Below are positions 24,312 through 30,521 of a stretch of DNA of 35,924 nt, piece by piece; position 1 is the first letter of the stretch; the number at the start of each line of letters is the position of its first letter. The DNA is taken from the IMG/VR virus record IMGVR_UViG_3300033146_001215, positions 1 to 35,924 of that record, one strand, 5' to 3'. This stretch comes from a virus. The notes under the pieces are model-generated. The model did not search any database and was not told the DNA's origin. It was given only the letters and a program-made list of their open reading frames with translations. A program made the position numbers and the translations under genes.

Positions 24312-24841
24312 TACTCATCAATTTCAAATTCCTCAAAACAGCGAGGACAAATTATTGTCTTTTTCTTCTTGATAACAGCCGACATTTCTTTTGCCTGCTC
24401 AGAAGCTTCAATCTCAGCCTTAGTTACTTCATTATCTCCCTGCTCAGGAGCAATGTTTGGTTTGTACTCAGGAGTATTAAAGTTATAATCTGACATATCA
24501 ATTCCAACATCTTCAAGTAATTCTGGAGTGTAATCTTTTACAAGTATATCATAGTCCCAAGTTCCGTGAGTGATGTTATCTGAAAGAATAAACTTTTGCT
24601 TTTCCTCCTCAGTAAGCTCGCTTGCATCTTTTACCCAGCTATCAGATATTTCTTTAACTCCCATTTCCTGCAAACAGATTAATCTTTTGTTCCCTCCAAG
24701 AACAATACCTGTTTTTTTATCATAAACGATAGGTCTGTACTCCATCATCTTAGGAAAATTCTCAATAGATTGTTTCAACAAATGTAAATCATCAAAAATT
24801 TGAGGATTATTCTCATTTACTTTTAGCTTATTTAATTTCAT
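24311..24841 (-). CDS. Second ParB-like protein with C-terminal zinc-knuckle-like end
   Basis: 176 residues. A compact ParB-like core covers about 1-92: MKLNKLKVNENNPQ, FPKMMEYRPIVYD (29-41), VLGGNKRLICLQEMG (47-61, ParB GxxR block) and KFILSDNITHGTWD (83-96). The C-terminus ends with CPRCFEEFEIDE, a Cys-x-x-Cys knuckle or zinc half-site. This differs clearly from the other ParB-like protein at 21081, so the cassette has two unlike ParB-type proteins at its two ends. Role probably in recognising or processing DNA for the modification enzymes. Overlaps the gene before by 14 bases. Confidence 0.75.
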   Translation of the reverse strand: MKLNKLKVNENNPQIFDDLHLLKQSIENFPKMMEYRPIVYDKKTGIVLGGNKRLICLQEMGVKEISDSWVKDASELTEEEKQKFILSDNITHGTWDYDILVKDYTPELLEDVGIDMSDYNFNTPEYKPNIAPEQGDNEVTKAEIEASEQAKEMSAVIKKKKTIICPRCFEEFEIDE

Positions 24842-25118
24842 TATCTATATTTATTAATTGTTTCAATATTTTATTTATTTCTTCGTAGTGTAAATAATCA
24901 ACAGTGTCCTGTTTCAGTATAAAAACGGCACGCTGACAAGCTTTTATGTGTCCTGATAGTATATTTGCCTGCAAATTATCCTGATACATTCTTAAAAACA
25001 ACCTCAGCAAGTTTAAGTTTTTTAAACTTTCTTCAAAATAAGCTTTTAAGATTTCTTGTTTTACTCTCCTGTCCTTACTTACAATCCACGTTTCGTATTT
25101 CTGTTTGTTCGATACCAT
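24828..25118 (-). CDS. Unknown helical protein, 96 aa
   Basis: 96 residues, almost wholly helical with spaced leucines (ILKAYFEESLKNLNLLRLFLRMYQDNLQANILS), no family I recognise. The gene begins after a GCCGAT...ATCGGC hairpin following SSB and overlaps the ParB-like gene, so it is translated with the modification block. It may be a small partner of the block or an unrelated early protein. Confidence 0.6.
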   Translation of the reverse strand: MVSNKQKYETWIVSKDRRVKQEILKAYFEESLKNLNLLRLFLRMYQDNLQANILSGHIKACQRAVFILKQDTVDYLHYEEINKILKQLINIDNEIK

Positions 25119-25133
25119 TTAGATACAATGAAA

Positions 25134-25151
25134 GCCGATAATTAAATCGGC
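25134..25151 (-). terminator. GC-rich hairpin after SSB, possible attenuator
   Basis: Minus strand: GCCGAT, loop TTAATT, ATCGGC, followed by TTTCATTG, a weak T-tract. It sits 26 bases after the SSB stop and 16 bases before the next start. It may be a partial terminator reducing transcription into the modification cassette, or an mRNA-stability hairpin. A strong terminator would need more uridines. Confidence 0.5.
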
Positions 25152-25177
25152 AATCAAAAAGTTTGGTTTAGTTTATT

Positions 25178-25558
25178 TTAAAAAGGTAAATCATCGCCCT
25201 CATCTGCTCCGTTATCCTCTATCGGAGGAGCTTGATTATTATTAGTTGCTTCACTTTCTGTTTTTTCGTTGCGAACCAACACATCATATTTACTCACAAT
25301 AATATTTGTGTAGTGTTTGCCATCGTGTTCAGAGTATTCAAGCTCTCCCTCAATAGTGATTAAATCTCCTTTGTTTATCTTTGGGTTGAACTTAGTCCAA
25401 ATCGTGCAATTATGCCAAGCGGTTTGAGTTTCCCACTCTTCATTTATTTTTATTCTTTTGTTCGTTGCAACTGAAAATTTACCAACTTTCATTTCATTCT
25501 TCAACTCTCTCAGGTCAATATCTTTTCCAACTCGACCAGCTAACATTACTTTGTTCAT
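25178..25558 (-). CDS. ssb: Single-stranded DNA-binding protein
   Basis: 126 residues with the bacterial SSB OB-fold: MNKVMLAGRVGKDIDLRELK, then VGKFSVATNKR, WHNCTIW, KGDLITIEGELEY and YTNIIVSKYDVL. The disordered linker ends in the acidic tip DEGDDLPF that docks partner proteins. Probable role: protecting and organising single strands for the ERF annealing protein and phage replication. Its ATGA overlaps the stop of the winged-helix-like gene. Normal length for a phage SSB. Confidence 0.96.
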   Translation of the reverse strand: MNKVMLAGRVGKDIDLRELKNEMKVGKFSVATNKRIKINEEWETQTAWHNCTIWTKFNPKINKGDLITIEGELEYSEHDGKHYTNIIVSKYDVLVRNEKTESEATNNNQAPPIEDNGADEGDDLPF

Positions 25559-25998
25559 CAGTTTAAATCTTTAAGTATTTTGTTTGAATAATAAATCTTA
25601 TTTCCCTTGACGGTGCTACCAGCAATAATAAAACCTTTCTGCTCCAAGCTCGCCAAAGCTTCTTTCAATGTTTCGGTGCTGATTTTTACACTACATTTCC
25701 CTGATGCAATAATATCAGATACAAAAGCACCGTTCGGAATTTTAGTTGTGAGTTTTTCATTGTGTATTTCCTCTATAACTTTGAGGACTTTTTCTGCCAT
25801 CGGTTGCATTGTCATAAGGTCAATAACTTTCAGGTTGTTTTCGTAATCATCAACTACAATAACAAGTCCTAAATCATTAAAATTTTCTCGCATTGCTTTG
25901 ATGTCTGATAATGTAGATTTCTTTTTTATAGGATACCACTTTCCAAGCTTCGCTACATTCAATAAGTAATCGTATAAATATTCGTTCATCACTTCCAT
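25558..25998 (-). CDS. Putative winged-helix DNA-binding protein, 146 aa
   Basis: 146 residues. The C-terminal half (about 85-146) reads as a winged helix: TLKEALASLEQKGFIIAGSTVKGNKIYYSN, with a recognition helix followed by a beta hairpin. The N-terminal half is a mixed domain (YPIKKKSTLSDIKAMRENF). It lies just before SSB and right after a perfect promoter, so it may be a replication initiator or regulator. The start is ambiguous: the -7 element lies 4 bases before this ATG, so the fourth codon (ATG at 25989, MNEYLYDYLLN) may be the true start. Confidence 0.65.
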   Translation of the reverse strand: MEVMNEYLYDYLLNVAKLGKWYPIKKKSTLSDIKAMRENFNDLGLVIVVDDYENNLKVIDLMTMQPMAEKVLKVIEEIHNEKLTTKIPNGAFVSDIIASGKCSVKISTETLKEALASLEQKGFIIAGSTVKGNKIYYSNKILKDLN

Positions 25999-26002
25999 TT
26001 TT

Positions 26003-26034
26003 CAAAATTAACATTTTTTCACATAAAAAACAAA
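26003..26034 (-). promoter_or_regulatory. Perfect Bacteroidota promoter, SSB/modification unit
   Basis: Minus strand TTTG (26034-26031), 20-base spacer, TAATTTTG (26010-26003), an exact match to TTTG-N20-TAnnTTTG. It stands immediately downstream of hairpin 26080-26101, so transcription of the winged-helix, SSB, modification and terminase genes can start anew here. The -7 lies almost on the annotated ATG, so the leader would be very short if the first ATG is used. Confidence 0.8.
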
Positions 26035-26079
26035 TCAAATATTCAAATTATTTCTGCTTTTAACATACTTGAAAGTTTA

Positions 26080-26101
26080 AGGGAGTGTCGAAACACTCCC
26101 T
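26080..26101 (-). terminator. Strong hairpin after Gp157-like gene
   Basis: Perfect nine-pair stem AGGGAGTGT / ACACTCCCT with a four-base loop (TTCG on the minus strand). It lies 8 bases after the Gp157-like stop. The sequence after it (TAAACTTTC) is not a clean T-tract, so it may be a terminator with a poor tail or a 3' end stabiliser. It is followed directly by the promoter 26003-26034. Confidence 0.6.
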
Positions 26102-26109
26102 GTTAATAA

Positions 26110-26622
26110 TTATTTTATCTGTAAAGATTTGCCTTCTATAATTTCAACTCCATCAATAACTCTACCACTCTGAATTTTCTTTTTTAATTCTGCTTTTGAT
26201 ACTGATGTTATCTTTATAACCTGACAATCTTTTGGTAAATCCTCAGGCTCGCAATATACGGCAACCGATGTAGTTTTTCTAAACGATATTGTATTGTAAG
26301 GAAGCTCAATTTTATCCTTATCATACAGTTGCATTGATGTACTAAGTGCATTTTTCAGCCTGTTTTCTAAGTTTTCTCGCTGTTTGTCAAGAGCCTTTAA
26401 TCTATTTATCTCTGACTTAATTACAAGCCTGTCGCCAGCCGTTTTACGTAATATCCCGATGTAACCACCAGCTTTGTACATTAACTCACTCTCATTTATT
26501 TTTAGCTTTTCTTCAAGCTCAGGAGTAAGCTCTCCTCCTGCTTCCATTATTTCGTTTATCAGGTCCAAATGTTCCTGAGTAATTTCAAATAAACTGTTTG
26601 ATTTTTCAATACTATTTTCCAT
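26110..26622 (-). CDS. Siphovirus Gp157-like protein
   Basis: 170 residues, matching the Gp157 family in layout: an N-terminal segment with LFEITQEHLDLINEIMEAGGELTPELEEKL, a central helix (KAGGYIGILRKTAGDRLVIKSEINRL, then RENLENRLKNALS), then the C-terminal beta unit TISFRKTTSVAVYCEPEDLP and a final GVEIIEGKSLQIK. Members sit beside annealing protein and SSB genes in many siphoviruses. A phage-resistance role has been proposed for one family member. The leader before the ATG (TTTTAAAATTTACAGAA) resembles the early leader. Confidence 0.85.
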   Translation of the reverse strand: MENSIEKSNSLFEITQEHLDLINEIMEAGGELTPELEEKLKINESELMYKAGGYIGILRKTAGDRLVIKSEINRLKALDKQRENLENRLKNALSTSMQLYDKDKIELPYNTISFRKTTSVAVYCEPEDLPKDCQVIKITSVSKAELKKKIQSGRVIDGVEIIEGKSLQIK

Positions 26623-26652
26623 TTCTGTAAATTTTAAAAGTTATTAATTAAA

Positions 26653-26940
26653 TTATTTGTTTGCTCGTTTTTGTAACATTTCAACAACCTCATCGTATTG
26701 GTCAATATCATAATCAACTTCTACCTCATTACTTTTATAGGTTGCAGACACCTCAACATTATATCCCCTATAAAAGTGCATTGAGATACTAAATTTGAAG
26801 TCCTTAAAATCTTCAGTTGATGTTAATTCACTTTCAAGACAAATCAAATCATCTTTCTGACAAATCAATCCATCAACTTTTTTTCCTGTGATAACAAGCT
26901 CTTTCAAATCAACGCTTGTAAGTTTTACTAATATATTCAC
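26653..26940 (-). CDS. Unknown early protein with GTG start
   Basis: 95 residues, beta-rich, acidic, no family recognised (MNILVKLTSVDLKELVITGKK ... YDIDQYDEVVEMLQKRANK). The start is GTG at 26940, not ATG. It is supported by the upstream leader TTTAAAATTACAGAACG, identical in sequence and spacing to those before the ATGs at 35235 and 32768. The gene follows a -7-like element at 26965-26972. It may act in early host takeover or replication, by position only. Confidence 0.7.
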   Translation of the reverse strand: MNILVKLTSVDLKELVITGKKVDGLICQKDDLICLESELTSTEDFKDFKFSISMHFYRGYNVEVSATYKSNEVEVDYDIDQYDEVVEMLQKRANK

Positions 26941-26964
26941 CGTTCTGTAATTTTAAATTCTATG

Positions 26965-26993
26965 CTAAATTAATACATAAATGTTAGCAACAA
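26965..26993 (-). promoter_or_regulatory. Putative early promoter (TAATTTAG class, weak -33)
   Basis: Minus strand TAATTTAG at 26972-26965, followed by the same downstream bases (CATAGAATTTAAAATTACAGAACG) as at 32793. The -33 is only GTTG or TTG at about 26991-26993 with an 18-base spacer, so the promoter is probably weaker than its sisters. It lies after the ribbon-helix-helix gene and before the GTG-start gene. Confidence 0.55.
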
Positions 26994-27000
26994 CACTACA

Positions 27001-27144
27001 TTAGTCTTTTATGACAACTTTCCCGTTTGCCAACTTTTCAAGAAACATCTCAATATAATTTTTAAGATTAGTTCCTTTTTTTATAGCTTGTATGCTAAGT
27101 TTCTCTTTTACATCATTTGAGATGTCTATGTTTTTTCGTGCCAT
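27001..27144 (-). CDS. Small ribbon-helix-helix-like regulator (47 aa)
   Basis: 47-residue protein starting MARKNIDISNDVKEKLSIQA and ending LANGKVVIKD. The pattern, a short basic strand followed by two helices (VKEKLSIQAIKKG, NLKNYIEMFLEKLAN), matches the Arc/CopG ribbon-helix-helix fold, which dimerises to bind operators. It is read from the TAATG overlap with the upstream stop, so it is coupled to that gene. A palindromic element stands in the promoter of its own transcript (27497-27509), so autoregulation is plausible. Confidence 0.7.
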   Translation of the reverse strand: MARKNIDISNDVKEKLSIQAIKKGTNLKNYIEMFLEKLANGKVVIKD

Positions 27145-27446
27145 TAGCAAATAGCATCTGCTTCTTTATCAGAAAAACATTCACAAATAGGAAAATTATC
27201 TGAATTTCTAACAAGGTAAGAACTCTTAGCTTCGGGGTCAATTTCAGCTAATTCATTAGGAGTTACATAATCAAATTCATCAATACTATCAATTTCTATT
27301 TTCATTATTGCTATCCCTTGCCAATTCTCATCAGCGGAGCCGCTATGTTCAAACTTATCAAGTTCATATCCTTGTTCAGCAACATCGTTTATTTGTTCTA
27401 ATAAACCATCTACTGTATCGCTTGTTAATAATCTGTATTGTTTCAT
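27144..27446 (-). CDS. Unknown, DUF1737-like N-terminus, 100 aa
   Basis: 100 residues. The first 33 residues (MKQYRLLTSDTVDGLLEQINDVAEQGYELDKF) resemble the DUF1737/DUF4177 pattern of small proteins that begin with a 'YR[LV][LV]TG...L...[VN]..L..GYE' unit. The acidic C-terminal part has YLVRNSDNFPICECFSDKEADAIC. The gene is the first of its transcript, 37 bases downstream of a perfect promoter, and is coupled to the ribbon-helix-helix gene. Function unknown. Confidence 0.65.
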   Translation of the reverse strand: MKQYRLLTSDTVDGLLEQINDVAEQGYELDKFEHSGSADENWQGIAIMKIEIDSIDEFDYVTPNELAEIDPEAKSSYLVRNSDNFPICECFSDKEADAIC

Positions 27447-27482
27447 TTCTAAAATTTTTAAGTTTATAAATTAATTACTCTG

Positions 27483-27514
27483 CAAATATACATAATGTAT
27501 ATGATATACACAAA
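27483..27514 (-). promoter_or_regulatory. Perfect promoter with palindromic operator in the spacer
   Basis: Minus strand TTTG (27514-27511), 20-base spacer, TATATTTG (27490-27483), an exact consensus match. The spacer holds GTATATCATATAC (27509-27497), an inverted repeat of six bases around one central base, and the adjoining ATACATTATGTAT is a second near-palindrome. A repressor bound there would block polymerase. The ribbon-helix-helix protein encoded just downstream is the natural candidate. Confidence 0.8.
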
Positions 27515-27597
27515 TAAATATTAAAGTTTTTTTAATTATTTTACCGTGCAGTTGCTAACAATGTATATAAAAAATTGGCTAACAAGCATTTACAGTA

Positions 27598-27627
27598 AAT
27601 AAAAAAGTTAGTGCAAAGCCAACTTTT
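27598..27627 (-). terminator. AT-rich intrinsic terminator after unknown 88-aa gene
   Basis: Minus strand: AAAAGTT, 11-base loop, AACTTTT, then further T residues (TTTTTTATTT). The stem is AT-rich and thus modest. It closes the transcript that carries ERF and endolysin. The stretch 27447-27654 has no gene: it holds this terminator, a bare AT-rich section, and the promoter 27483-27514. Confidence 0.6.
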
Positions 27628-27654
27628 CATATACTTACCGTTATAAAAGCAAAT

Positions 27655-27921
27655 TTATTTTGAATTATTTTTTATTTCATAATAATATGTAGCTCCTTTA
27701 TGAAAATCGGATACTCGTTTTTGTGCATCTTCAAGAGTACTAAAAGTTTCACATATCCTTGATGGATTGCCTCCGTTCCAAGCGTTACCTTGCTTTGTTA
27801 CTATTCGCCAATCTTCATACTCTTTTTTCCAAGCGAGTAGTTTTATTGTGGTTTTTACAAGAACCTCAATTTTAAACTCTCCAAGATATTCTTTTATTCT
27901 ATATTCTTTATCGCTTTTCAT
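27655..27921 (-). CDS. Unknown small protein, 88 aa
   Basis: 88 residues, basic and aromatic-rich: KEYRIKEYLGEFKIEVLVKTT, then KEYEDWRIVTKQGNAWNGG and FSTLEDAQKRVSDFHKG. The 'FSTLEDA' helix start after a beta strand pair is common in small beta-alpha phage proteins, but I recognise no family. It overlaps the endolysin gene by one base (TAATG) and is the last gene before the terminator 27598-27627. Confidence 0.6.
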   Translation of the reverse strand: MKSDKEYRIKEYLGEFKIEVLVKTTIKLLAWKKEYEDWRIVTKQGNAWNGGNPSRICETFSTLEDAQKRVSDFHKGATYYYEIKNNSK

Positions 27922-28352
27922 TATCCGTTCACTAATTCAAAATGAGGCCTATCATCAAAAGATTGGTCAATCAATATTTTACCATCCATATCCCAGTTTC
28001 CTCCCCAGCGAATTTTATGAGTAATCAATCCCTGAGCAAAAAGCATAACTGCAACCGTATGAATAACTCCTGCAACGTATGTAAGATGTTCTTTCTCCCA
28101 TTTAGCTTTGCCATCATAAAAGATATAAATATCACTTGCTAAGCTCGGGAAAAAATTATGCTTCCCTTTGCGAGTAATTCCATCTATCTTGCTTTTGTTT
28201 TGCTTGAATAGTTTGTATTGCCTTTCAATACTTCGGTTGCCCTCAGCAATACCGAAATCAATATCCGATATTGCTATTGCTGTATTCATTATCAACTGTA
28301 AATCTTTATGACAAGTTGCTAATCTTCGTTTACTTGTTTTTCCAAACTCCAT
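27921..28352 (-). CDS. Endolysin, M15 (T5-type) L-alanyl-D-glutamate peptidase
   Basis: 143 residues. The M15 fold starts FGKTSKRRLATCHKDLQ, as in phage T5 endolysin. Zinc ligands are His65 and Asp74 in KHNFFPSLASDIYIF and His137 in RPHFELV, and catalytic acid candidate Asp133/Asp134 is just before it. GIAEGNRSIERQ (34-45) is the second conserved region. It would cut the peptide cross-bridge of peptidoglycan from inside the cell. No signal peptide, so a holin is needed. Oddly, it lies in the early unit between ERF and an unknown, far from the late lysis-like genes. TAATG overlap on both sides. Confidence 0.87.
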   Translation of the reverse strand: MEFGKTSKRRLATCHKDLQLIMNTAIAISDIDFGIAEGNRSIERQYKLFKQNKSKIDGITRKGKHNFFPSLASDIYIFYDGKAKWEKEHLTYVAGVIHTVAVMLFAQGLITHKIRWGGNWDMDGKILIDQSFDDRPHFELVNG

Positions 28353-29026
28353 TATTCAGGTAAATTTAACTGTTTATCAAACTCTTTTTCAAGCACGACT
28401 TTAACTTTTCCACTGATTTTGTAGTAAGTGTATAGGTCTTTTAAATTCATTCCCTTAGCAATGCTCTCCGCAACTACCAACGGCAATTTCTTATTATCGT
28501 TTAACCATTGTTTCGGTTTGCCATCAGGTCTGTTCTCAGATAATTCTTTCGAGCCGGTCTTTTGTTTTGGTGAGCTTTTTTTATCAGCACCTTTGCCATC
28601 AGTTCCATCGGTATCTGTTTCAGTGATTAAATCTAACATAACAGATATTGAATAACGTCTAAAATATGTTATCAATGAGCCGTATGCCTGAGCTTTATTC
28701 ATTCCCTCGAAGCCAAGAATAACCCATTGCTTATAAGGATTTCCCTTTTTATCAACTTTCTCAACTTCTACATGAACCAAATCATCTATTGGCAACATCA
28801 ATTTTTCAGTAAGAGTCGCATCACTATCCAAATGATGTAATGTAGTTATCATACTATCCTCCTCGATAACCTGAGTATAAATCAACTTATGTTTTTTTAA
28901 TATCGGAGTGATATTTTTTACAATTTGCTCCAAGCCTGCATACTTATATCCGTATCCGCTTGAATTTTCAACCATCGGCTCAACTTCACTTTTGAAGTTC
29001 ATTAATGCTTCTAATAATACTTTCAT
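28352..29026 (-). CDS. erf: ERF-type single-strand annealing protein
   Basis: 224 residues of the ERF superfamily. The conserved blocks are present: YGYKYAGLEQIVKNITPILKKHKLIYTQ (25-52), then a beta section, GMNKAQAYGSLITYFRRYSISVMLDL (about 118-143, the 'QaxGsxxTYxxRYxlxxll' signature), then an acidic linker with ETDTDGTDGKG. A helical C-terminus follows (MNLKDLYTYYKISGKVKVV). The role is recombination and annealing of phage DNA with SSB as partner. The leader ends AATAGAACG before the ATG, like the early leader. Confidence 0.93.
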   Translation of the reverse strand: MKVLLEALMNFKSEVEPMVENSSGYGYKYAGLEQIVKNITPILKKHKLIYTQVIEEDSMITTLHHLDSDATLTEKLMLPIDDLVHVEVEKVDKKGNPYKQWVILGFEGMNKAQAYGSLITYFRRYSISVMLDLITETDTDGTDGKGADKKSSPKQKTGSKELSENRPDGKPKQWLNDNKKLPLVVAESIAKGMNLKDLYTYYKISGKVKVVLEKEFDKQLNLPE

Positions 29027-29048
29027 CGTTCTATTTTTTAAAAGTTTG

Positions 29049-29231
29049 TTATTTTATTATAAATTCTGTTTTAAGGACTTTCGCTATTATTACCAATGTA
29101 GCAACGCTTGTTTCCCCTGTTCGCTCAACTAACGATATTGTTTTTTGCGTCAGTCCTGTTTTTTCAGCCAAATCAACCTGACTTAGTCCTGATTTTTTTC
29201 TCGCTTCTTTAATCTGTGTTCCAATCTCCAT
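29049..29231 (-). CDS. Cro/CI-type helix-turn-helix regulator (60 aa)
   Basis: 60 residues, nearly only the XRE-family HTH: GTQIKEARKKSGLSQVDLAEKTGLTQKTISLVERTGETSVATLVIIAKVL. The turn is around DLAEKTGLTQ and recognition helix QKTISLVER. No oligomerisation domain, so it is Cro-like in size rather than a CI repressor. It overlaps the upstream gene by 23 bases. Likely targets are the palindromes in the early promoters, but that is inference. Confidence 0.88.
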   Translation of the reverse strand: MEIGTQIKEARKKSGLSQVDLAEKTGLTQKTISLVERTGETSVATLVIIAKVLKTEFIIK

Positions 29232-29691
29232 TTCTAAACTCGCTTTCGTTAATTAAATTAATACTTGTTTTTGTGAACCAATTCAAATAATCGGTCATTT
29301 CAAATGTTTTTAGAAAAGCTGTAAAAGCCTCTATCGCTTCTATTTTGCCTCGCTGACCTTTTTCAGCCTTGATAAGTTGCTCTCCTGTTTCCTTTAACTC
29401 ATCATTTAGATGCATTGTTTTTCTGATAAACTTATTATGAGTTTCCATAAACCGCAAATCAGCTCTAAATTGCACCAAAGAGCTTTCAAACTCCTCAATT
29501 TTAAAATCAATATAAGCTTTCATTTCAATAGCAATGTCAGAAAAGTCTTTTTGCTTATCCCCAGCTATTGTTTTAATGATGCAATCTATAAAATAAGGCT
29601 TGTGTTTATCTGAGTAGTAGAGCATAATCATCTTCAAACGATTATTACTGCTCATTTCCTTAAATTTGTCAAAAGATATGTTTCGTTCCAT
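29209..29691 (-). CDS. Unknown helical early protein, 160 aa
   Basis: 160 residues, almost all helix with charged heptads (YIDFKIEEFESSLVQFRADLRFMETHNKFIRKTMHLNDELKETGEQLI). No membrane segment and no family recognised. First gene after the promoter 29715-29746, and its coding end overlaps the XRE gene. As the first gene of the ERF/endolysin transcript it could be an early host-directed or recombination helper protein. Confidence 0.6.
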   Translation of the reverse strand: MERNISFDKFKEMSSNNRLKMIMLYYSDKHKPYFIDCIIKTIAGDKQKDFSDIAIEMKAYIDFKIEEFESSLVQFRADLRFMETHNKFIRKTMHLNDELKETGEQLIKAEKGQRGKIEAIEAFTAFLKTFEMTDYLNWFTKTSINLINESEFRNGDWNTD

Positions 29692-29714
29692 AAATAAAAA
29701 TTTTAAATTCTACG

Positions 29715-29746
29715 CTAAATTAATACATTTTTGTTTTAATTCCAAA
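29715..29746 (-). promoter_or_regulatory. Early promoter TTTG-N20-TAATTTAG
   Basis: Minus strand TTTG (29746-29743), 20-base spacer, TAATTTAG (29722-29715), then GCGTAGAATTTAAAATT, which closely matches the sequence at 32793 and 26965. It lies just after terminator 29756-29784 and starts the transcript with the XRE regulator, ERF and endolysin. Confidence 0.75.
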
Positions 29747-29755
29747 TTATTAACT

Positions 29756-29784
29756 AAAAAAGCGATTACCATTACAGCAATCGC
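29756..29784 (-). terminator. Intrinsic terminator after DUF1367-like gene
   Basis: Minus strand: GCGATT, 11-base loop, AATCGC, then six T residues. It closes the second early unit. The 150-base gap 29692-29841 holds only this terminator, the promoter above and unstructured AT-rich sequence. Confidence 0.8.
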
Positions 29785-29841
29785 CTAAACTTTCAGTGTT
29801 TACAGAACGAGCATCAAAGATACAAAACATTTATATCAATA

Positions 29842-30249
29842 TCAAAAAAAGTTTATCAAAGCTTTTGTAATCTCATCTGAGGTTGTTCCTAAATCTTTGA
29901 TGATTTGGTCTAATACTCGTGAGTAAACATCTTGGAATTCTATCTCATTCATGCTTGCAAAAGATATACTTTTCGGCAAATACAAAATACCTTTCGGGGT
30001 TTCAAATATATTGACAAAGCCTGCTCTCATAGTCATTATTGACCTGTAAGTATCATAAGGTAATTGTAATTTAGTATTCTGATGTCCTAAGTTAATGAGA
30101 GCAAAAAACTTTTTGTGAAAATCAATGTTTCGAGGCGCTGTAATAACTGCTCTATACTCCTGATTAAGTTTAAGTTTTTTCTTTTCCTCTAAATCACTAT
30201 CATACATCGGTTGCAATCCTGATAGAGTGTTAATAACAAATAGCTCCAT
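29842..30249 (-). CDS. DUF1367-like early protein
   Basis: 135 residues. The pattern 'NTLSGLQPMYDSDLEEKKKLKLNQEYRAVITAPRNIDFHKKFFALINLGHQN' is the core of the DUF1367 family, phage proteins located among replication and recombination genes. Within it, 'PRNxxFHKKFFALxNL' is very well kept. The molecular role is unknown. A TTG start at 30264 would overlap the upstream gene; the ATG at 30249, two bases after its stop, gives MELFVINTLSG and was chosen. Confidence 0.83.
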   Translation of the reverse strand: MELFVINTLSGLQPMYDSDLEEKKKLKLNQEYRAVITAPRNIDFHKKFFALINLGHQNTKLQLPYDTYRSIMTMRAGFVNIFETPKGILYLPKSISFASMNEIEFQDVYSRVLDQIIKDLGTTSDEITKALINFF

Positions 30250-30250
30250 A

Positions 30251-30511
30251 TTATAAATTTTCAATTTTTATTCCTAAAATACAAAAACCTTTCTTCAATC
30301 CATACTTTTCAGCATCACGAAGTATGTAGGTTATTCGGCAAAAAACATATCTTCCTGTAAATGTTTTTCCATCGCTTTCAATTTCAAGCAATCTAATAAA
30401 ATATCCGACCTTATAATCTCTATCATCTTTGCGTATCTCAAATAATTTTGCTTTGCTTTTTACAGCTTCAAAATATTCTGTTCTTATTTTTAAATCCTGC
30501 TCTACTATCAT
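30251..30511 (-). CDS. DUF3850-like (ASCH/PUA-fold) protein
   Basis: 86 residues with the DUF3850 signature in order: DLKIRTEYFEAVKSKAKLFEIRKDDRDYKVGYFIRLLE, then FTGRYVFCRITYIL and a G-x-x-G-F-x-I-L-G-I end. 'FEIRKDDRDYKVG' is the most conserved part. The fold is related to RNA-binding PUA/ASCH domains, so an RNA-related role is a reasonable guess. A TTG six codons earlier overlaps the previous gene; the ATG at 30511 is the family-like start. Confidence 0.85.
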   Translation of the reverse strand: MIVEQDLKIRTEYFEAVKSKAKLFEIRKDDRDYKVGYFIRLLEIESDGKTFTGRYVFCRITYILRDAEKYGLKKGFCILGIKIENL

Positions 30512-30521
30512 AAATTCGTAT

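Noticed and set aside
29801-29810. TACAGAACGA on the plus strand, same as the early leader
   Set aside because: It points away from any gene and no start codon follows. The element is minus-strand specific elsewhere, so this is taken as chance.
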